The position numbers and the translations under genes are program-made. A stretch of 64,000 bases of DNA from Chiua virens (lineage: Eukaryota > Basidiomycota > Agaricomycetes > Boletales > Boletaceae), in the NCBI GenBank assembly GCA_019787685.1, contig JAHNUO010000011.1:868001-932000 (forward strand). The letters run 5' to 3'. This document shows positions 1-10,931 of this stretch, one piece after another; the first letter of the stretch is position 1; every line of letters starts with the position of its first letter. The notes under the pieces are model-generated. The model searched no databases. It worked only from the letters and a program-made list of their open reading frames with translations, and was not told where the DNA came from.

Positions 1-1049
1 AATGTTCGCATCAAGGACGGACATCAGTGGAAAGCCGCCTTCATCACCCACCGCGGCCTCTTCGAACCCACGGTCATGTTCTTCGGACTGACCAACTCTC
101 CCGCGACCTTCCAGCGTTTTATGAACGACTCCTTCCGCGACATGATCGCCGAGGGATGGCTCGTCATTTATATGGATGACCTCCTCATCTTCTCTGAAGA
201 CGAGGCAACTCACACAGAGCGCACCAAACGCGTTCTCGCTCGCATGAAGGAACTTGACCTTCACTTGAAACTAGAAAAATGCCACTTCGCCACCATCGAA
301 GTAGAATACCTTGGCATGATCGCCCGACCAGGTGAACTAGCCATGGACCCAGTCAAGGTTGCCGGTATTGCCGACTGGCCGACCCCCACTAAGCTCAAGG
401 ATGTCCGATCATTCATGGGCTTCGCCAACTTCTACCGTCGGTTTATCCCCGACTACTCGACCATCGCTCGCCCCCTCGTCGATCTCACCAAGAAAGACGC
501 TCCTTGGACTTGGGGACCAGCCCAAGTTAATGCCTTTGTACGCCTCAAAAAGGCTTTCACCACAGATCCGGTTCTCCGGTTTCCCAACTCGGCTCGCCCC
601 TTTGCCATCGCCACGGATGCATCAAAATATGCGACCGGCGGTGTACTCCTCCAGACCGACGCGAACGGCGACTGGAAACCTTGCTCGTACCTCTCACAGT
701 CGTTCAACGCTGCAGAATGAAACTACGACATCTATGACCGGGAACTCCTCGCTGTCATCCGCTCCCTCAAGGCTTGGCGCCACCACCTCCGCGGAAGCGC
801 ACACCCTGTTACGGTCTTTTCTGACCACAGGAACCTGACGTACTTCCGTCAGCCACAAAGCCTGAACCGCCGACAAGCTCGTTGGCTACTTGACCTTGCC
901 GACTTCGACTTGACTTTCTCCCACGTCCCCGGGAAACTCCTCGACGGTCCGGACGCTCTCTCACGGCGACCGGATCATGTCACCTCCGACTCCGACAACG
1001 AAAACGTCACTCTCCTCCCAGATGATGTATTTGTGAACCTCGTAACACT
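1..1049 (+). pseudogene. Ty3/Gypsy pol, reverse transcriptase and RNase H part (broken)
   Basis: The frame is open from base 1. Reverse transcriptase is recognised by FFGLTNSPATFQ just after position 76 and by the catalytic box YMDD at 169-180. The thumb and connection region follow (FMGFANFYRRFIPDYS). RNase H starts with the ATDAS motif near 610. An in-frame TGA at 718-720 stands where the family has an arginine just before the NYDIYDREL box, so CGA to TGA is the likely change. Past the stop the same frame continues through the DHRNL box and the usual RNase H end ([15 protein letters not shown]) to the inserted LTR at 1050. The protein is therefore truncated inside RNase H. Confidence 0.92.
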
Positions 1050-1779
1050 TGTTACGGTAGTTCTGGGTAGGACCTAGCGTAGCCGCAAAAGCGCCAAGTA
1101 CCAAGTGGCTGCGATAACTCAAACAACCACCACTTGATACGTGGTGCGCTGAAGAGTCGAACGAGGGTTTCTGGTCAGCTAAAGGCTACCAGAGAGACGA
1201 GTGAAAACTCAGGCGTTGCTGAGAGTTGTCCTGTTGGGAATCTATACCCGAAGGACGGTCAAGGGTCGAGTGTGACTTCGAAGAGTCCGAGTGTATAAAG
1301 GGACTAGGAGTAGTCCGGTCGAGTGGTCACAGGCGCTGTGGCGAGTGGAGCAGAGATACTCAGCTAGTATTGCGGAGATCAAGACTAGGGTACAAGAGTA
1401 GAGCTGCGAGGTATTTATACGGTAGAACTGCGCACGGACCAAGTAACTAAAAGAGGGAGGCCGGAAGAGCGGAAGGGTAAAAGGGCCAAAAGGGGTGCGC
1501 AGTAATTGAAAGAGGAAATCGTACGATGCGACGGCAGCGGACGATGACGAAGATGAAATGACAAATGCGAAGCCATCGGATGATGACGAGAATAGAATGA
1601 GTAAGTGCGATGCCATCGGGAGATGACGAGAAAGGAAGAACGTAAGCACTCGGGTAATGCCGGTGCGGAGATACGAGTGCAAGTGAGAAAAGGAAAGCGT
1701 ACGGATGAACGTACAAGGATACCTAGGTATCGAGTGTAGTGAAGAAGTACAAGAAAGACGAAAGAAAGAAATTGTAACA
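1050..1779 (-). repeat. Solo LTR of the same Gypsy family, inserted antisense in pol
   Basis: The 730-bp segment is the reverse complement of the 3' LTR at 4576-5334 for most of its length and has the same TGTTAC...GTAACA ends. It is flanked by a perfect 5-bp target duplication, ACACT, at 1045-1049 and 1780-1784. Without the insert and one duplicate the pol frame is continuous across the junction. No internal retrotransposon sequence is present, so it is a solo LTR left by recombination between the LTRs of a full element. It is about 30 bp shorter than the 3' LTR, mainly in the region matching about 5035-5080. Confidence 0.95.
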
Positions 1780-4533
1780 ACACTGGACTTGCAATCCCTG
1801 ATTGCCAAGTCGTCCGCTAACGACCCACTGGTCCTGGACACTCTCAATGCCCTCGACAGCGGCCTCCCATCTTCTTTCCGTGCCCGCCTCTCAGATTGGA
1901 AATACGATGCAGGCGTCCTGACGTATCAGGGTCGCGTCTATGTTCCCCCAAACCTCGAACTCCGCCAACAAATCGTGGCCCGACACCATGATTCTCACTC
2001 CGCCGGACACCCCGGCTACTTGAAGACTCGCCAACTCGTCGCCGCCAAATTCTGGTGGCCGGGTCTTGCCTCCTTCGTCCGCTCCTACGTCTCCGGTTGT
2101 GCTGCTTGCCAACAACACAAGGTCAACACCCACCCGACCACCCCTCCTCTATCCCCAATCCCGTCCGCGTGCTCCCGCCCTTTCCAGAATGTGTCCGTGG
2201 ATCTCATCACGGATCTACCCACGTCGGCGGAGGGCTACGATTCTCTCATGGTCGTGGTCGACCACGGCCTTACAAAGGGGGTAATTCTTTGCCCCACAGT
2301 GAAAACCGCCGACTCCGCAGGTATAGCCTGCCTCTTTTTCCACAAAGTTTACACCCGATTCGGCCTTTACGACAAGATTATATCCGACCGTGGCCCGCAG
2401 TTCGCCTCCGCCTTTGCAAAAGAACTCTCCCGGCTAATCGGATACCGCCTCTCCCTGTCCACCGCGTACCACCCTCAATCCGACGGTGAGACAGAAAGAG
2501 TCAACCAAGAAGTAGAAACCTATCTCCGCATGTATTGCCAAAACAACCCGGAGAAATGGGCCGATCTACTACCTATGGCCGAATTCGCGCACAACCACCG
2601 CCCCCACTCCGTCACCGGCAAGTCGCCGTTCTTCCTGATGATGGGATACGAACCCCGTCCTTTACCCACGATCATCGCCGACACCAACCTCCCTGCCGTC
2701 AAGGAACGCCTTGACGTCTTGTCCGCAGCCCGCGACAAGGCTCTTGCGGCACACGAGCTTGCTCGCCAAGCCATGAAAGCCCGATCCTTCCGCAAATTCA
2801 AACCGTTTGCTAAAGGAGACCAAGTATGGCTCGAAGCCCGCAACCTGAAACGGGAGCTCATCTCCCCGAAACTCGCATCCCGCCGAGAAGGACCCTTCTC
2901 CATCACGGAGGTCCTCTCTCCGCTCACCTACCGACTCCGCCTCCCTAAAACCTGGAAGATCCATCCGGTCTTCCACGCTTCGCTGTTATCGCCCTATCGC
3001 GAAACAGAAACCTACGGCGCAAACTTCCCAAAACCGCCACCTGACCTCATCGCTGGAGAAGAGGAATACGAAATTGAGCAGATCTTACGCCACACACGGA
3101 ACCCGCTCAACCGCAAGTTCCTGATCCGATGGAAGGGATACTCCGCCGCCGACGACTCATGGGAACCCGAATCCAACTTAGGAAACGCCAAGGAAACGGT
3201 CGACGCTTATAAGCGGACCCATCCAAAGGACTTTCCCCTCATCGGATCCCTTTCCACCCCACCACCACGACCACCTCGCTCCCCACTTCGACCACCGCCG
3301 CCAGTCTCCATCAAAGCGATAATGACCTACTGCTCCTGCTCGACCCCCGACTTCAAAAACGAAATCATCCACTCGGTCCCCGTCTTCACCCCCACCGCGT
3401 CTATCCCACACTTGCCTCTTCCCCCGCCAGCGACTCCCGCCTCCAATGCAACCACCCTCTCCTCCGAATCCTCCCTCACAGAGTCCACCCGACCCCCTTC
3501 TCCTGCTGTTTCAGCAGTTGCCTCCGCAGGATGGGGAGCTCCTCCTCAATGGCCTCTTCCTTCTGAGCGCCCTAGTCGCGTTCGTTCTCCTCTCCAGGCG
3601 GTAGATCTACCTTACCACTCCCACACCATCCGTTCTTCTTCCTCAACCCCCGAGTACTTTCGCCGCATGCGCGAACTCATCCTAGACCCAGCGATGGCCT
3701 TCCCCATCGAACATCACCTCGACCTAAACTCCCCACTCAACGCTCTCTACTTGGCGTACTTGCAGTGCGAGCGCCTCACCTTCGTCCAATCCGACCTCCT
3801 TGGTCGAGATCGTCACTCCCACCTCCTCTCTGCGGTCACCAGCCAAATCCATGACCGGATCCGCGCCTACATTGAGCATACCCTCCACCAAATGCAGATG
3901 GGCGAATTCCTGGAAGACCTCCACCGCTACCAAGCGGACCTCGCCCGCCATATGGCTCCTTCCCCTCGCACCCCGTCTACCCCATCCGCATCCTCTGCAC
4001 CCTTCACTGAGGAAGAGATGCTCGCCTGCAACCACGCCGAAGCCGAACTGATGTTTCGGACCGGTCAGGTATCCCTCCCCGACGATCACCCTCGCTTCCA
4101 CGAAGCCTGCTTCGAATGCAGGAAACTCGGCCACATCCGGGTCGAGTGCCCCATGTACCAGTGCCCCATCTGTCTTGCCTGGGCCCCCGGACACATTCAG
4201 TCCCGCTGCCCTGGACGACCTCCTCGGGTACGCGCTCACATCCCCCTTGCCGACCGGTCTGCTCCCGTGGCCGCCGGAAACACTTGGACCCGACGCTCGC
4301 CTCGCCCCGCTATCCCCTCCACGTCGTCTTCTTCGGCAAACTCGTCTTCTTCCCCGCGCCGCAACCGCCGCTCCGTACTCCCTGTACCCCCACCTCAACG
4401 AGCCCACCGCCATGCACGACAACGTTCCACGTCTCCTGACCGACGCTCGGTCTCCCCATGTGATGACCCCATCGACGACGAGGGGTACGCCAATATCACC
4501 GGCAGTCCTGTCCGTGATACGTTCGATTTCTAG
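1780..4533 (+). pseudogene. Ty3/Gypsy pol, integrase, chromodomain and zinc-knuckle tail
   Basis: The open frame formally begins at 1705 inside the solo LTR, but true pol sequence starts at 1780. Residue numbers count from 1705. The integrase zinc finger is H95, H102, C132, C135. The catalytic triad is D166, D228, E264 with DD35E spacing. The integrase C-terminal domain covers about 365-430 and ends in HPVFHASLLSPY. A chromodomain lies at about 452-505 (IEQIL, FLIRWKGYS, DDSWEPE). After it comes an unusual tail: a proline/serine-rich linker (about 515-645), a helical region (about 649-750), a canonical CCHC knuckle (C802, C805, H810, C815) and a second Cys/His cluster (C820, C823, H830, C835). 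The chromodomain is known to target integration to marked chromatin. The tail resembles a gag nucleocapsid segment placed behind integrase. It lacks its N-terminal half because of the solo LTR. Confidence 0.9.
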
Positions 4534-4575
4534 AGATGATCTTCGCTTGGTGCTTTGATCGTACTCCGGGGGTAA

Positions 4576-5334
4576 TGTTACAATTTCTTTCTTTCATCGC
4601 TCTTGTACATCTTCACTACACTCGATACCTAGGTATCCTCGTACGTTCATCCGTACGCTTTCCCTCTTCGCACTTGTAACTCAGCACCGGCATTACCCGG
4701 ATGCTTACGCCTTACTTCTCTCGTCATCATCCGATGGCGTCGTACTTACTCAATTCGATTCTCGTCATCATCCAATGGCTTCGCATTTGTCATTTCATCT
4801 TCGTCATCGTCCGCTGCCATCGCATCGTACGATTTCCCTTTTTGATGACTGTGCACTCTTTTTGGCCCTCTAACCCTTCCACTCTTCCGGCCTACCTCTT
4901 TTAGTTACTTGGTCCGTGCGCAGTTCAGTAGTATAAAAACCTCGCATCGATACTCCTGTACTCTAGTCTTGATCTCCGCAATACTAGCTGAGTATCTCTG
5001 CTCCACTCGCCACAGCGCCTGTGACCACTCGGTTGGACTATTCTTAAGTCCTCCTCTCACTCGGCTGGACTACTCAACATCCTTCTAACAACTCGGACTC
5101 TTCGCAGTCAACCCTCGACCCTCGACCGTCCTTCGGGTATAGATTCCCAACAGGACAACTCTCAGCAACGCCTGAGTTTTCACTCATCTCTCTGGTAGCA
5201 TTCAGCTGACCAGAAACCCTCGTTCAACTCTTCAGCGCACCACGTATCAAGTGGTGGTTGTTTGAGTTATCGCAGCCACTTGGTACTTGGCGCTTTTGCG
5301 GCTACGCTAGGTCCTACCCGGAACTACCGTAACA
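4576..5334 (+). repeat. 3' LTR of the Gypsy element
   Basis: It starts TGTTAC right after the tract CCGGGGGTAA and ends GTAACA. A TATA-like box (TATAAAA) lies at about 4932-4938, suitable for the LTR promoter. Much of the LTR matches the antisense solo LTR at 1050-1779. The next five bases (5335-5339) are AACAA, but the 5' partner of the target duplication is outside the window. Confidence 0.93.
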
Positions 5335-5342
5335 AACAAGGG

Positions 5343-5710
5343 GATGTTGGAAAACATACTCACGCCGAAGAAGATTCCACTATGGACATACCGGAGGTGG
5401 AGGAGGAGCGTGCTTGAGGCACGCTGGAGGGGGGGATGTAGCGACGCAGCTGTTGCAATGTGGCAGTGCCTAGCACATGGTCACGCGTGTCACATCAGTC
5501 AGCTAGGGCAAGGGTTAGTAAAGACCATGCAGTCGTTTCGGTCGGCCAGATTGGGATACCTAGTGCTAGGAAGATATAAAAGAGCTAGGCTCGTCACTCA
5601 TGTACCCCAGGAGTGTTTAGAACACAGAGAGAGTTTTAACCTGTGATTTCCTAAGTACCCTCTTCGTGTGACAACCGTCACAGGGAGTCACTACTACAAT
5701 TAATGTAACA
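5343..5710 (+). mobile_element. 3' remnant of a second LTR retrotransposon
   Basis: A short acidic pol-like C-terminus (EEDSTMDIPEVEEERA then stop, ending near 5416) is followed by a polypurine tract of A/G bases (about 5426-5436) and then by a 274-bp LTR candidate at 5437-5710. That LTR begins TGTAGCGACG, has a TATA box (TATAAAA, about 5575-5581) and ends TTAATGTAACA. The sequence is unlike the neighbouring Gypsy LTR, so it is a different family. The left part is missing: the first Gypsy element abuts it and may have inserted into it. The 5' LTR and target duplication are not seen. Confidence 0.65.
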
Positions 5711-6921
5711 ACGTCACAGTTTGCTTACGTCAGACTTGTCATTGAGCTTGCGTTCTATGCGAGACAAGCGAGAACGGTCATTGAAAAAAATACTGAAAGC
5801 GCGATCATTCGGCCAACGTCCGATAATTGGGATACAGTCAAGAATAGTTCGTTCAACCTTCAAATTCGAAATGCAACTTTAATCACCGGTGGGCACCGCG
5901 TTATTTTTAATTTTGTCCCTTCATTCTCGAGACTTATTTTTATTCTTAGACAAGTGTTCAACCTTATGTAGCAACCGACAAAGCTAGTCCTACACAAAAC
6001 ACTAAGGCGGTTGCCCGAAGGGAGACTTATGTTATTCCCTTGAATCAGAATCAGAATCCCTTCTCAACAGGCGGTGACCCGGGAACTGTGCACTCTGGGA
6101 CTGATGTTACCTATTTATAGTAAGCGAACTGCGCCCGAGTCGTAGATTTGGATGGCATTGTGTCAAGCATAGATACATCTTTCCGCAGCGAGCGTCGTCT
6201 AGAATACAAGGAAAACGATCATCGGCCCTGGACACAAACCACTATGCGACGAAACCAACCATCAATTTTATGGATGGAGGCCACTCAGTATTCAGGATTC
6301 ACGGAGTATTGAGCTGATTTGGCTTCCAACAGCCCATTATGATATTGCTATCTCCGAGGGTTTCAATAACTGCAATCGTACGGTAAGAACACACATGTTC
6401 AGATTCACGAGTGCTGCAGTCTGATGTTACCGTAGTAATTGTTACAACGTCACTATAGATGGATACAGCAATGCAGTCCGCCCATGCCACCGCGCAATTG
6501 TCTGTTGGATAGTTACCGGGCTAGCCAGAAGTTATGGAGGCATCATTCCATTTCTGCTGCGCCTCACATCGGGGTGCCCACTAGGGCTCTCATCGGGTTG
6601 CGTGCAAGATATAGTGGCGATGCCGCATGTACCACCCTGGCTAGCGGGTTACTGGAGCGATTTCAGCCAACGCTGAAGGTTGCGAAAACTGTACTCGAGA
6701 TTGTTTTTCAGCTTTGGTAGTGTCACCACATCCAAATCAATGCTATTGATCTACTGATTTGAATCTTTATGGAAGGTGTATTGTGGTGCGGATGAAATTG
6801 TTGGCCGGGTTCCGTCATGGTCTGCTCCACCCCGGATAGCCGGTCTCCCAACTGTCACATTTTCTGCGCCATCGGAATTTATGTTGGGACACCGAAAGGG
6901 CACGGCCGCCTCAGATAAAGG
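5711..6921. other. Intergenic, no gene recognised
   Basis: About 1.2 kb with only short unsupported reading frames on both strands. I see no domain, RNA gene or clear repeat. The last 100 bp are the promoter of the thaumatin-like gene. Confidence 0.6.
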
Positions 6922-6928
6922 TATAAAA
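6922..6928 (+). promoter_or_regulatory. TATA box of the thaumatin-like gene
   Basis: TATAAAA lies 59 bp upstream of the start codon at 6987. The leader between them contains a CCAGTCAACRAA repeat (two copies, about 6952-6986) and then the ATG. Confidence 0.6.
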
Positions 6929-6986
6929 TCTGAGCCTGCAGGTCCTCCCTCCAGTCAACGAAAACTACAACTTCCAGTCAACAAAT

Positions 6987-7916
6987 ATGTCTCTCCTCTT
7001 GTCTTTCGCCGTCGCGGCATTGGTGACTTTGGTTCAAGCCCAGTCACTGACTGTTGTCAACCAGTGTTCTGAATCAGTCTTCCTGTACACTCAGACCAGT
7101 TTCGGTTCTATCCAGAACAATGTGAATGTTGGCATTGGTGCTAGTGTCAACCTGGGCATCAGTTCCAACTGGGATGGTGCCGTTAACGTCGGTAAGCCGG
7201 GGCTTTTTTCAGCCGACATTCGGAGCCCTACTCACCGTGACGTTCGCAGGTACGGGATGTGACAGCTCGGGTTCTTGCACGACTGGTGGTCCCACCTGGA
7301 ATGGTGTGACTCCCTTCAGCAGGGCTGAATTCAACTTCGTACGTTTCTAGCTCAAGCATTTATGCGGCCACTGAGCACTTCTTCCTATCGTAGTACGCTA
7401 TTCCTGGTTCAGTGACCTACGACATTTCGCTCATCTATGGTTACAACGTCGGAATGGAAATCTCTTCAGCTGATCTTAGCTGTGACGCCTTCGCTTGTAC
7501 CATCTCTTCAGGCTGCGTGAGCACACTTTACATCGTAACAATTCTTTCGTGCGCTAATATAGACTTAGCCTGTCCCTGGCCCGGACAATTCGTGTTACTC
7601 TCCGTGCTGCTCTTCCTCCTCCGCCTGCAGCGGTGGTGCTCTCCCTGCCAGCGGCGGAGGCTGCGTCAACAACGCTGGCCCCGGTCCCAACAGTCCATTC
7701 TACTACAACACCTGCTACAACGCGTATGCTTTCCCCGACAACGACGGCGCCAGTAAGTCATACTGTTCCCCGTCTGTGCATGAACATCGGTATTGACCCA
7801 CATTCTCCTTGCTCGCTGTAGGTGGATACACGCCCGCTGACCTTGTCGACTACACTTGCGGCAACACTGATATCATCCTGACGCTCTGCCCTGGTATCAC
7901 CTCGAACTACCGCTAA
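6987..7916 (+). CDS. Secreted thaumatin-like protein (PR-5 family)
   Basis: Five exons fit: 6987-7191, 7250-7338, 7394-7516, 7569-7752 and 7822-7916, all GT-AG, giving 231 residues. The start is the first ATG after a TATA box and gives a clear signal peptide (MSLLLSFAVAALVTLVQAQ), so the protein is secreted. The mature part begins SLTVVNQC and carries about 14 cysteines, as expected for a disulfide-rich thaumatin fold. It also has the family's GTGCDSSGSC and PNSPFYYNTCYNAY segments. Basidiomycete relatives include small secreted proteins, some of which degrade cell-wall beta-1,3-glucan. I infer a cell-wall or defence role but cannot assign an enzyme activity. No break is seen. Confidence 0.9.
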
Positions 7917-8771
7917 GCGCCGCTTGCATTCGTGCAGAGGCGTCTCCACGAGCCCTCCTTGATTACGTATTTAGGCTTCTTGTACACGATCATACTTCGA
8001 GGACAGCGGCTGTCCAACGTGATTGTTTCGAATTCGTATAAGAGGCGGTTTGCCTCCTTTTCTTTCTTGTCCCTGTAGAATCGAAATTTATTTAATGAGT
8101 GCCCGAAACCGGAATTCTATCTCACACAAAACCGCCGAGGTAAGTTAATATATGGCAAGAGGATTTGCGGCCTGTTCTGAAAGATTCGAGGATATTGCAC
8201 GAGGATCCGGCTACCCAAGGTTGCAGATCATATCAAACCAAATCTCCACGAGACGAGCGGGAGAAAGAACTGCACAGACGGTACTTAAGCAAGCGGTAGC
8301 TGTGTTATCAATTATCACTGATATCATCTGCCTCCCTTGCCGACACTGCAAAAGGATGACAAGTTCGAGACTGGGTGAATAGGTGGTGTTCTGAACGAGT
8401 TGTGACACTGTCTGAAAAATACTACAAGAAACGATCGTGCCCCAACGTTTCGCTAGTCTGTCAGTCGAGAATAGCAAGCACATCCAAAGTTGTAAACCTG
8501 ATGCAGACATGTACCGCGGAAGCAAGAAGTGAAATGCTTCAGGGATGTCGTATCTTTCAAAACGAGTGATCGGCTCAGAAATGACAAATGTCCAACTCTG
8601 ACAGATTCTCTAATAAATTGTCCGGCATGAAATGTCGCTACGTAGTGAACACATTCACGGCATGGCCGAACAATTCTCCCACTGGCATAAATACGATGTA
8701 CATCATCTTCTGCAGAACTCTTAGATCACGACCAACGAAGGAGTAAAACAGATATTCCAGAAACAGAATTA
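7917..8771. other. Convergent intergenic region
   Basis: It lies between the 3' ends of the thaumatin-like gene (+) and the carboxypeptidase gene (-). Short frames only, with no similarity I recognise. It should hold the 3' UTRs of both genes. Confidence 0.6.
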
Positions 8772-10786
8772 TTAGAATGCCAGAGGAATATTGACGATCC
8801 ATCTCGTAAACATGTCCTGCGGATAAGCGTAAGTTATAAGAACATTCCCAGGAGGATGAACCAGACAACTTACCAAAGCAGCTTCCGGCTGGTCGAAAGG
8901 TACCATGTGGCTAAAGCATAAGAAGTTATCAATCTGTTCCACGAATGAAACTGAACCACTGACCCAGCTTCGTGAACGGTAACGAAGGTGATATTGCCCG
9001 CACTGAATCCACCGCCGCTTGCACTGCGTACGGTACCTGCAACTTTGCCAGCTCCCAACGTTATCCATTGTTTGGTTGGTGCGACCGTGAATTCGTCGAG
9101 GAAATCAGTTTCGAGAACCTCAAGCCAACGCTCGTTGCCCTACGAGGGTGTCAAAAAGTATGCATTTCCTTCATGTCAAGAACTCACGATGTAGTTGCAC
9201 ATCATATCTGCCAACGTCAAACGTTAGTCATCAGTGGATCATGTACTACCTACACATCAGATAAAACTTGGCCTACTTACCGGCATTTCCAGCATAGACC
9301 AACAGTCTCACTCCATCGTTGATCAACGGAGGCAACAAAGCGGGAGTGTTGTGCATCGAATCTCCCTGAAAGGTAAATGCCTGGTTAACAGCCATGTTGC
9401 AAGATTCAAAATTCCGCTGAGGGTTCACGCCTAGCGCGGCTTTGACGTCGGCTTGGTTAAGGTAGGTTTCAACCCAGCTCATCTCTTGATAGCAGAGGGG
9501 TCCATCCTTCGACCGGTCACAAGGACGGCGTGCGTCATAAGGATTTAAGCCAGATTCTGATGAAGGGAAGAGAAATGATTTATAATTTAGACGACGAACG
9601 TTAGATATGAGATTGAACGCACGTTGTATAGGAGCATACAGCTGGGTATTGCAGTACAAAGCTGCAGGAACGCAGACAAAACGAGAGTTGTAATCATAGC
9701 AAGCTTTGGTGAGCGTCTGACATGTGGGCACCTTTGTCCTGAGCGCCTGGCACTGGGGTCCCTCGGGGTCATCATAGATTGGGTATGGTCCCTCGCACAG
9801 GTAGTCAGGTATGGATGCCATCTGGATATAATTGTCGGTCATCCCGTTACCAAGCATCACAGATGCGAGGTTGATTCCGAGGAGCGCGTTGTTGGTATTG
9901 GCAGACGACGTAAATGGGGCCTTCTTATTCTCGTTGTGAATCACGCTCGCGATGTTGGGTGCGTATGTACCACCGTAACTCTCAGCCGCGAGATGGAACG
10001 GCAGGGAGGCGTACTCCGGGAACCGGTTGAGGAAGAGTTGCAGGAAGGCGTAGACGTCCTGGCCCGCAACCGGGCTGGTGTCCACTTTACTCCCATCCTC
10101 GACGTAGGAGTATCCTACGTCGACTGGCTGGTCCAGGAAGATGATGTTAGCATTTGTGTTCCAGCTGTAGGGGTTTAAAGTCGTGCTAGTGCCGTTGTCG
10201 GTGACGCGGCAGGGCCCAAGCTCAAATAGAAGACCAGTAGACGAGCTGCAGCCGGGGCCGCCATTAAGCCACATAACGAGAGGCGCATTCTCTGGCGAAT
10301 TTCGTGCTTCAAAGAACCTGGGAAATCATACCAGACCGCGTCAGACGGACAGCCGGACGTGAGGTAAGATGTAACAGACCAAAAGAAGAGGTGTTTGTCA
10401 TCGGTAACATCAAGGTATCCAGAGTACTGCTTGACGGACGGATCGCAAAGCGTAGGCTCGGTTATCCTTAGCTGATGGTTGGAAAAGTGAGGGTGTTGAA
10501 CGAGCTCGTCTGTGTGGGTGGGTAGGTCCCGTCAGCCAAGTTGTCAGGTTATACTGCTCAGAGACTCACACATCAGGCCGTGCTCTTGCACAAATGACTT
10601 CCCATCAGCCCACTTGTAAGCTTTCGCACCAGCATTGTTCGACGCGGGCAGGAGTGTTTCGCGCAGTCCACTGGCCGCGTCGCGAATTGGAGACCAAGTA
10701 TCACCGAGAACGACCTGAGCGTCAGGAATATAAGACGCAAGGACAGTGGAGGCGAAGACGAGAGGTAACAAGTTGAGTACCCTCAT
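8772..10786 (-). CDS. Secreted serine carboxypeptidase (family S10, CPY-like)
   Basis: Exons on the minus strand are 10570-10786, 10380-10509, 9281-10317, 9188-9207, 8964-9139, 8874-8910 and 8772-8816, giving 553 residues. The start is followed by a hydrophobic signal peptide (MRVLNLLPLVFASTVLAS) and a propeptide-like stretch. Then come the S10 landmarks in order: KQYSGYLDV, WLNGGPGCSSSTGL (oxyanion region), ESYGG with the nucleophile Ser, the catalytic Asp in YAGNADMMCNY and the catalytic His in EAGHMVPFDQP. The enzyme removes C-terminal residues from peptides in the vacuole or outside the cell. The segment 9557-9595 (39 nt, in frame, between a weak GT and a good AG) may be a small extra intron; removing it gives 540 residues. 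The gene lies 145 bp downstream of the D-amino-acid oxidase on the same strand. Confidence 0.95.
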
Positions 10787-10931
10787 CGTCGTGATGGTGG
10801 TATTCGGACAAGCTGTGTGCTCTCATAGTATGCTGCGATTCGTCAGCGCAGCCTGAAACTTGTCCCTTTTTGCACAAATAGCCCCTGAAATTCATCCTCA
10901 CACGTATCTACCCGCGTTGTCATTTACTCAT

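Larger units (their letters stand above)
1..5334 (+). mobile_element. Ty3/Gypsy LTR retrotransposon (chromovirus), 5' part outside the window
   Basis: A pol reading frame runs in from the left edge with reverse transcriptase, RNase H, integrase and chromodomain in that order, which is the Ty3/Gypsy order. It is followed by a G-rich tract (about 4568-4575) and a 759-bp LTR at 4576-5334 with TGTTAC...GTAACA ends. Order plus chromodomain make it a chromovirus. The copy cannot be active as it stands: there is a TGA in RNase H (718-720) and a 730-bp solo LTR of the same family sits between RNase H and integrase. The 5' LTR, gag and protease lie outside the window, so the 5' target duplication cannot be checked. 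Confidence 0.95.

Noticed and set aside
1242..1847. Minus-strand frames of 89-201 codons
   Set aside because: They lie in the antisense solo LTR; Ser/Leu/Phe-rich translation of LTR DNA, not a gene.
3724..4422. Open frame of 232 codons on the minus strand inside pol
   Set aside because: It is the antisense shadow of a GC-rich, Pro/Ser-rich coding stretch of the Gypsy pol; it has no domain and a biased Gly/Arg composition.
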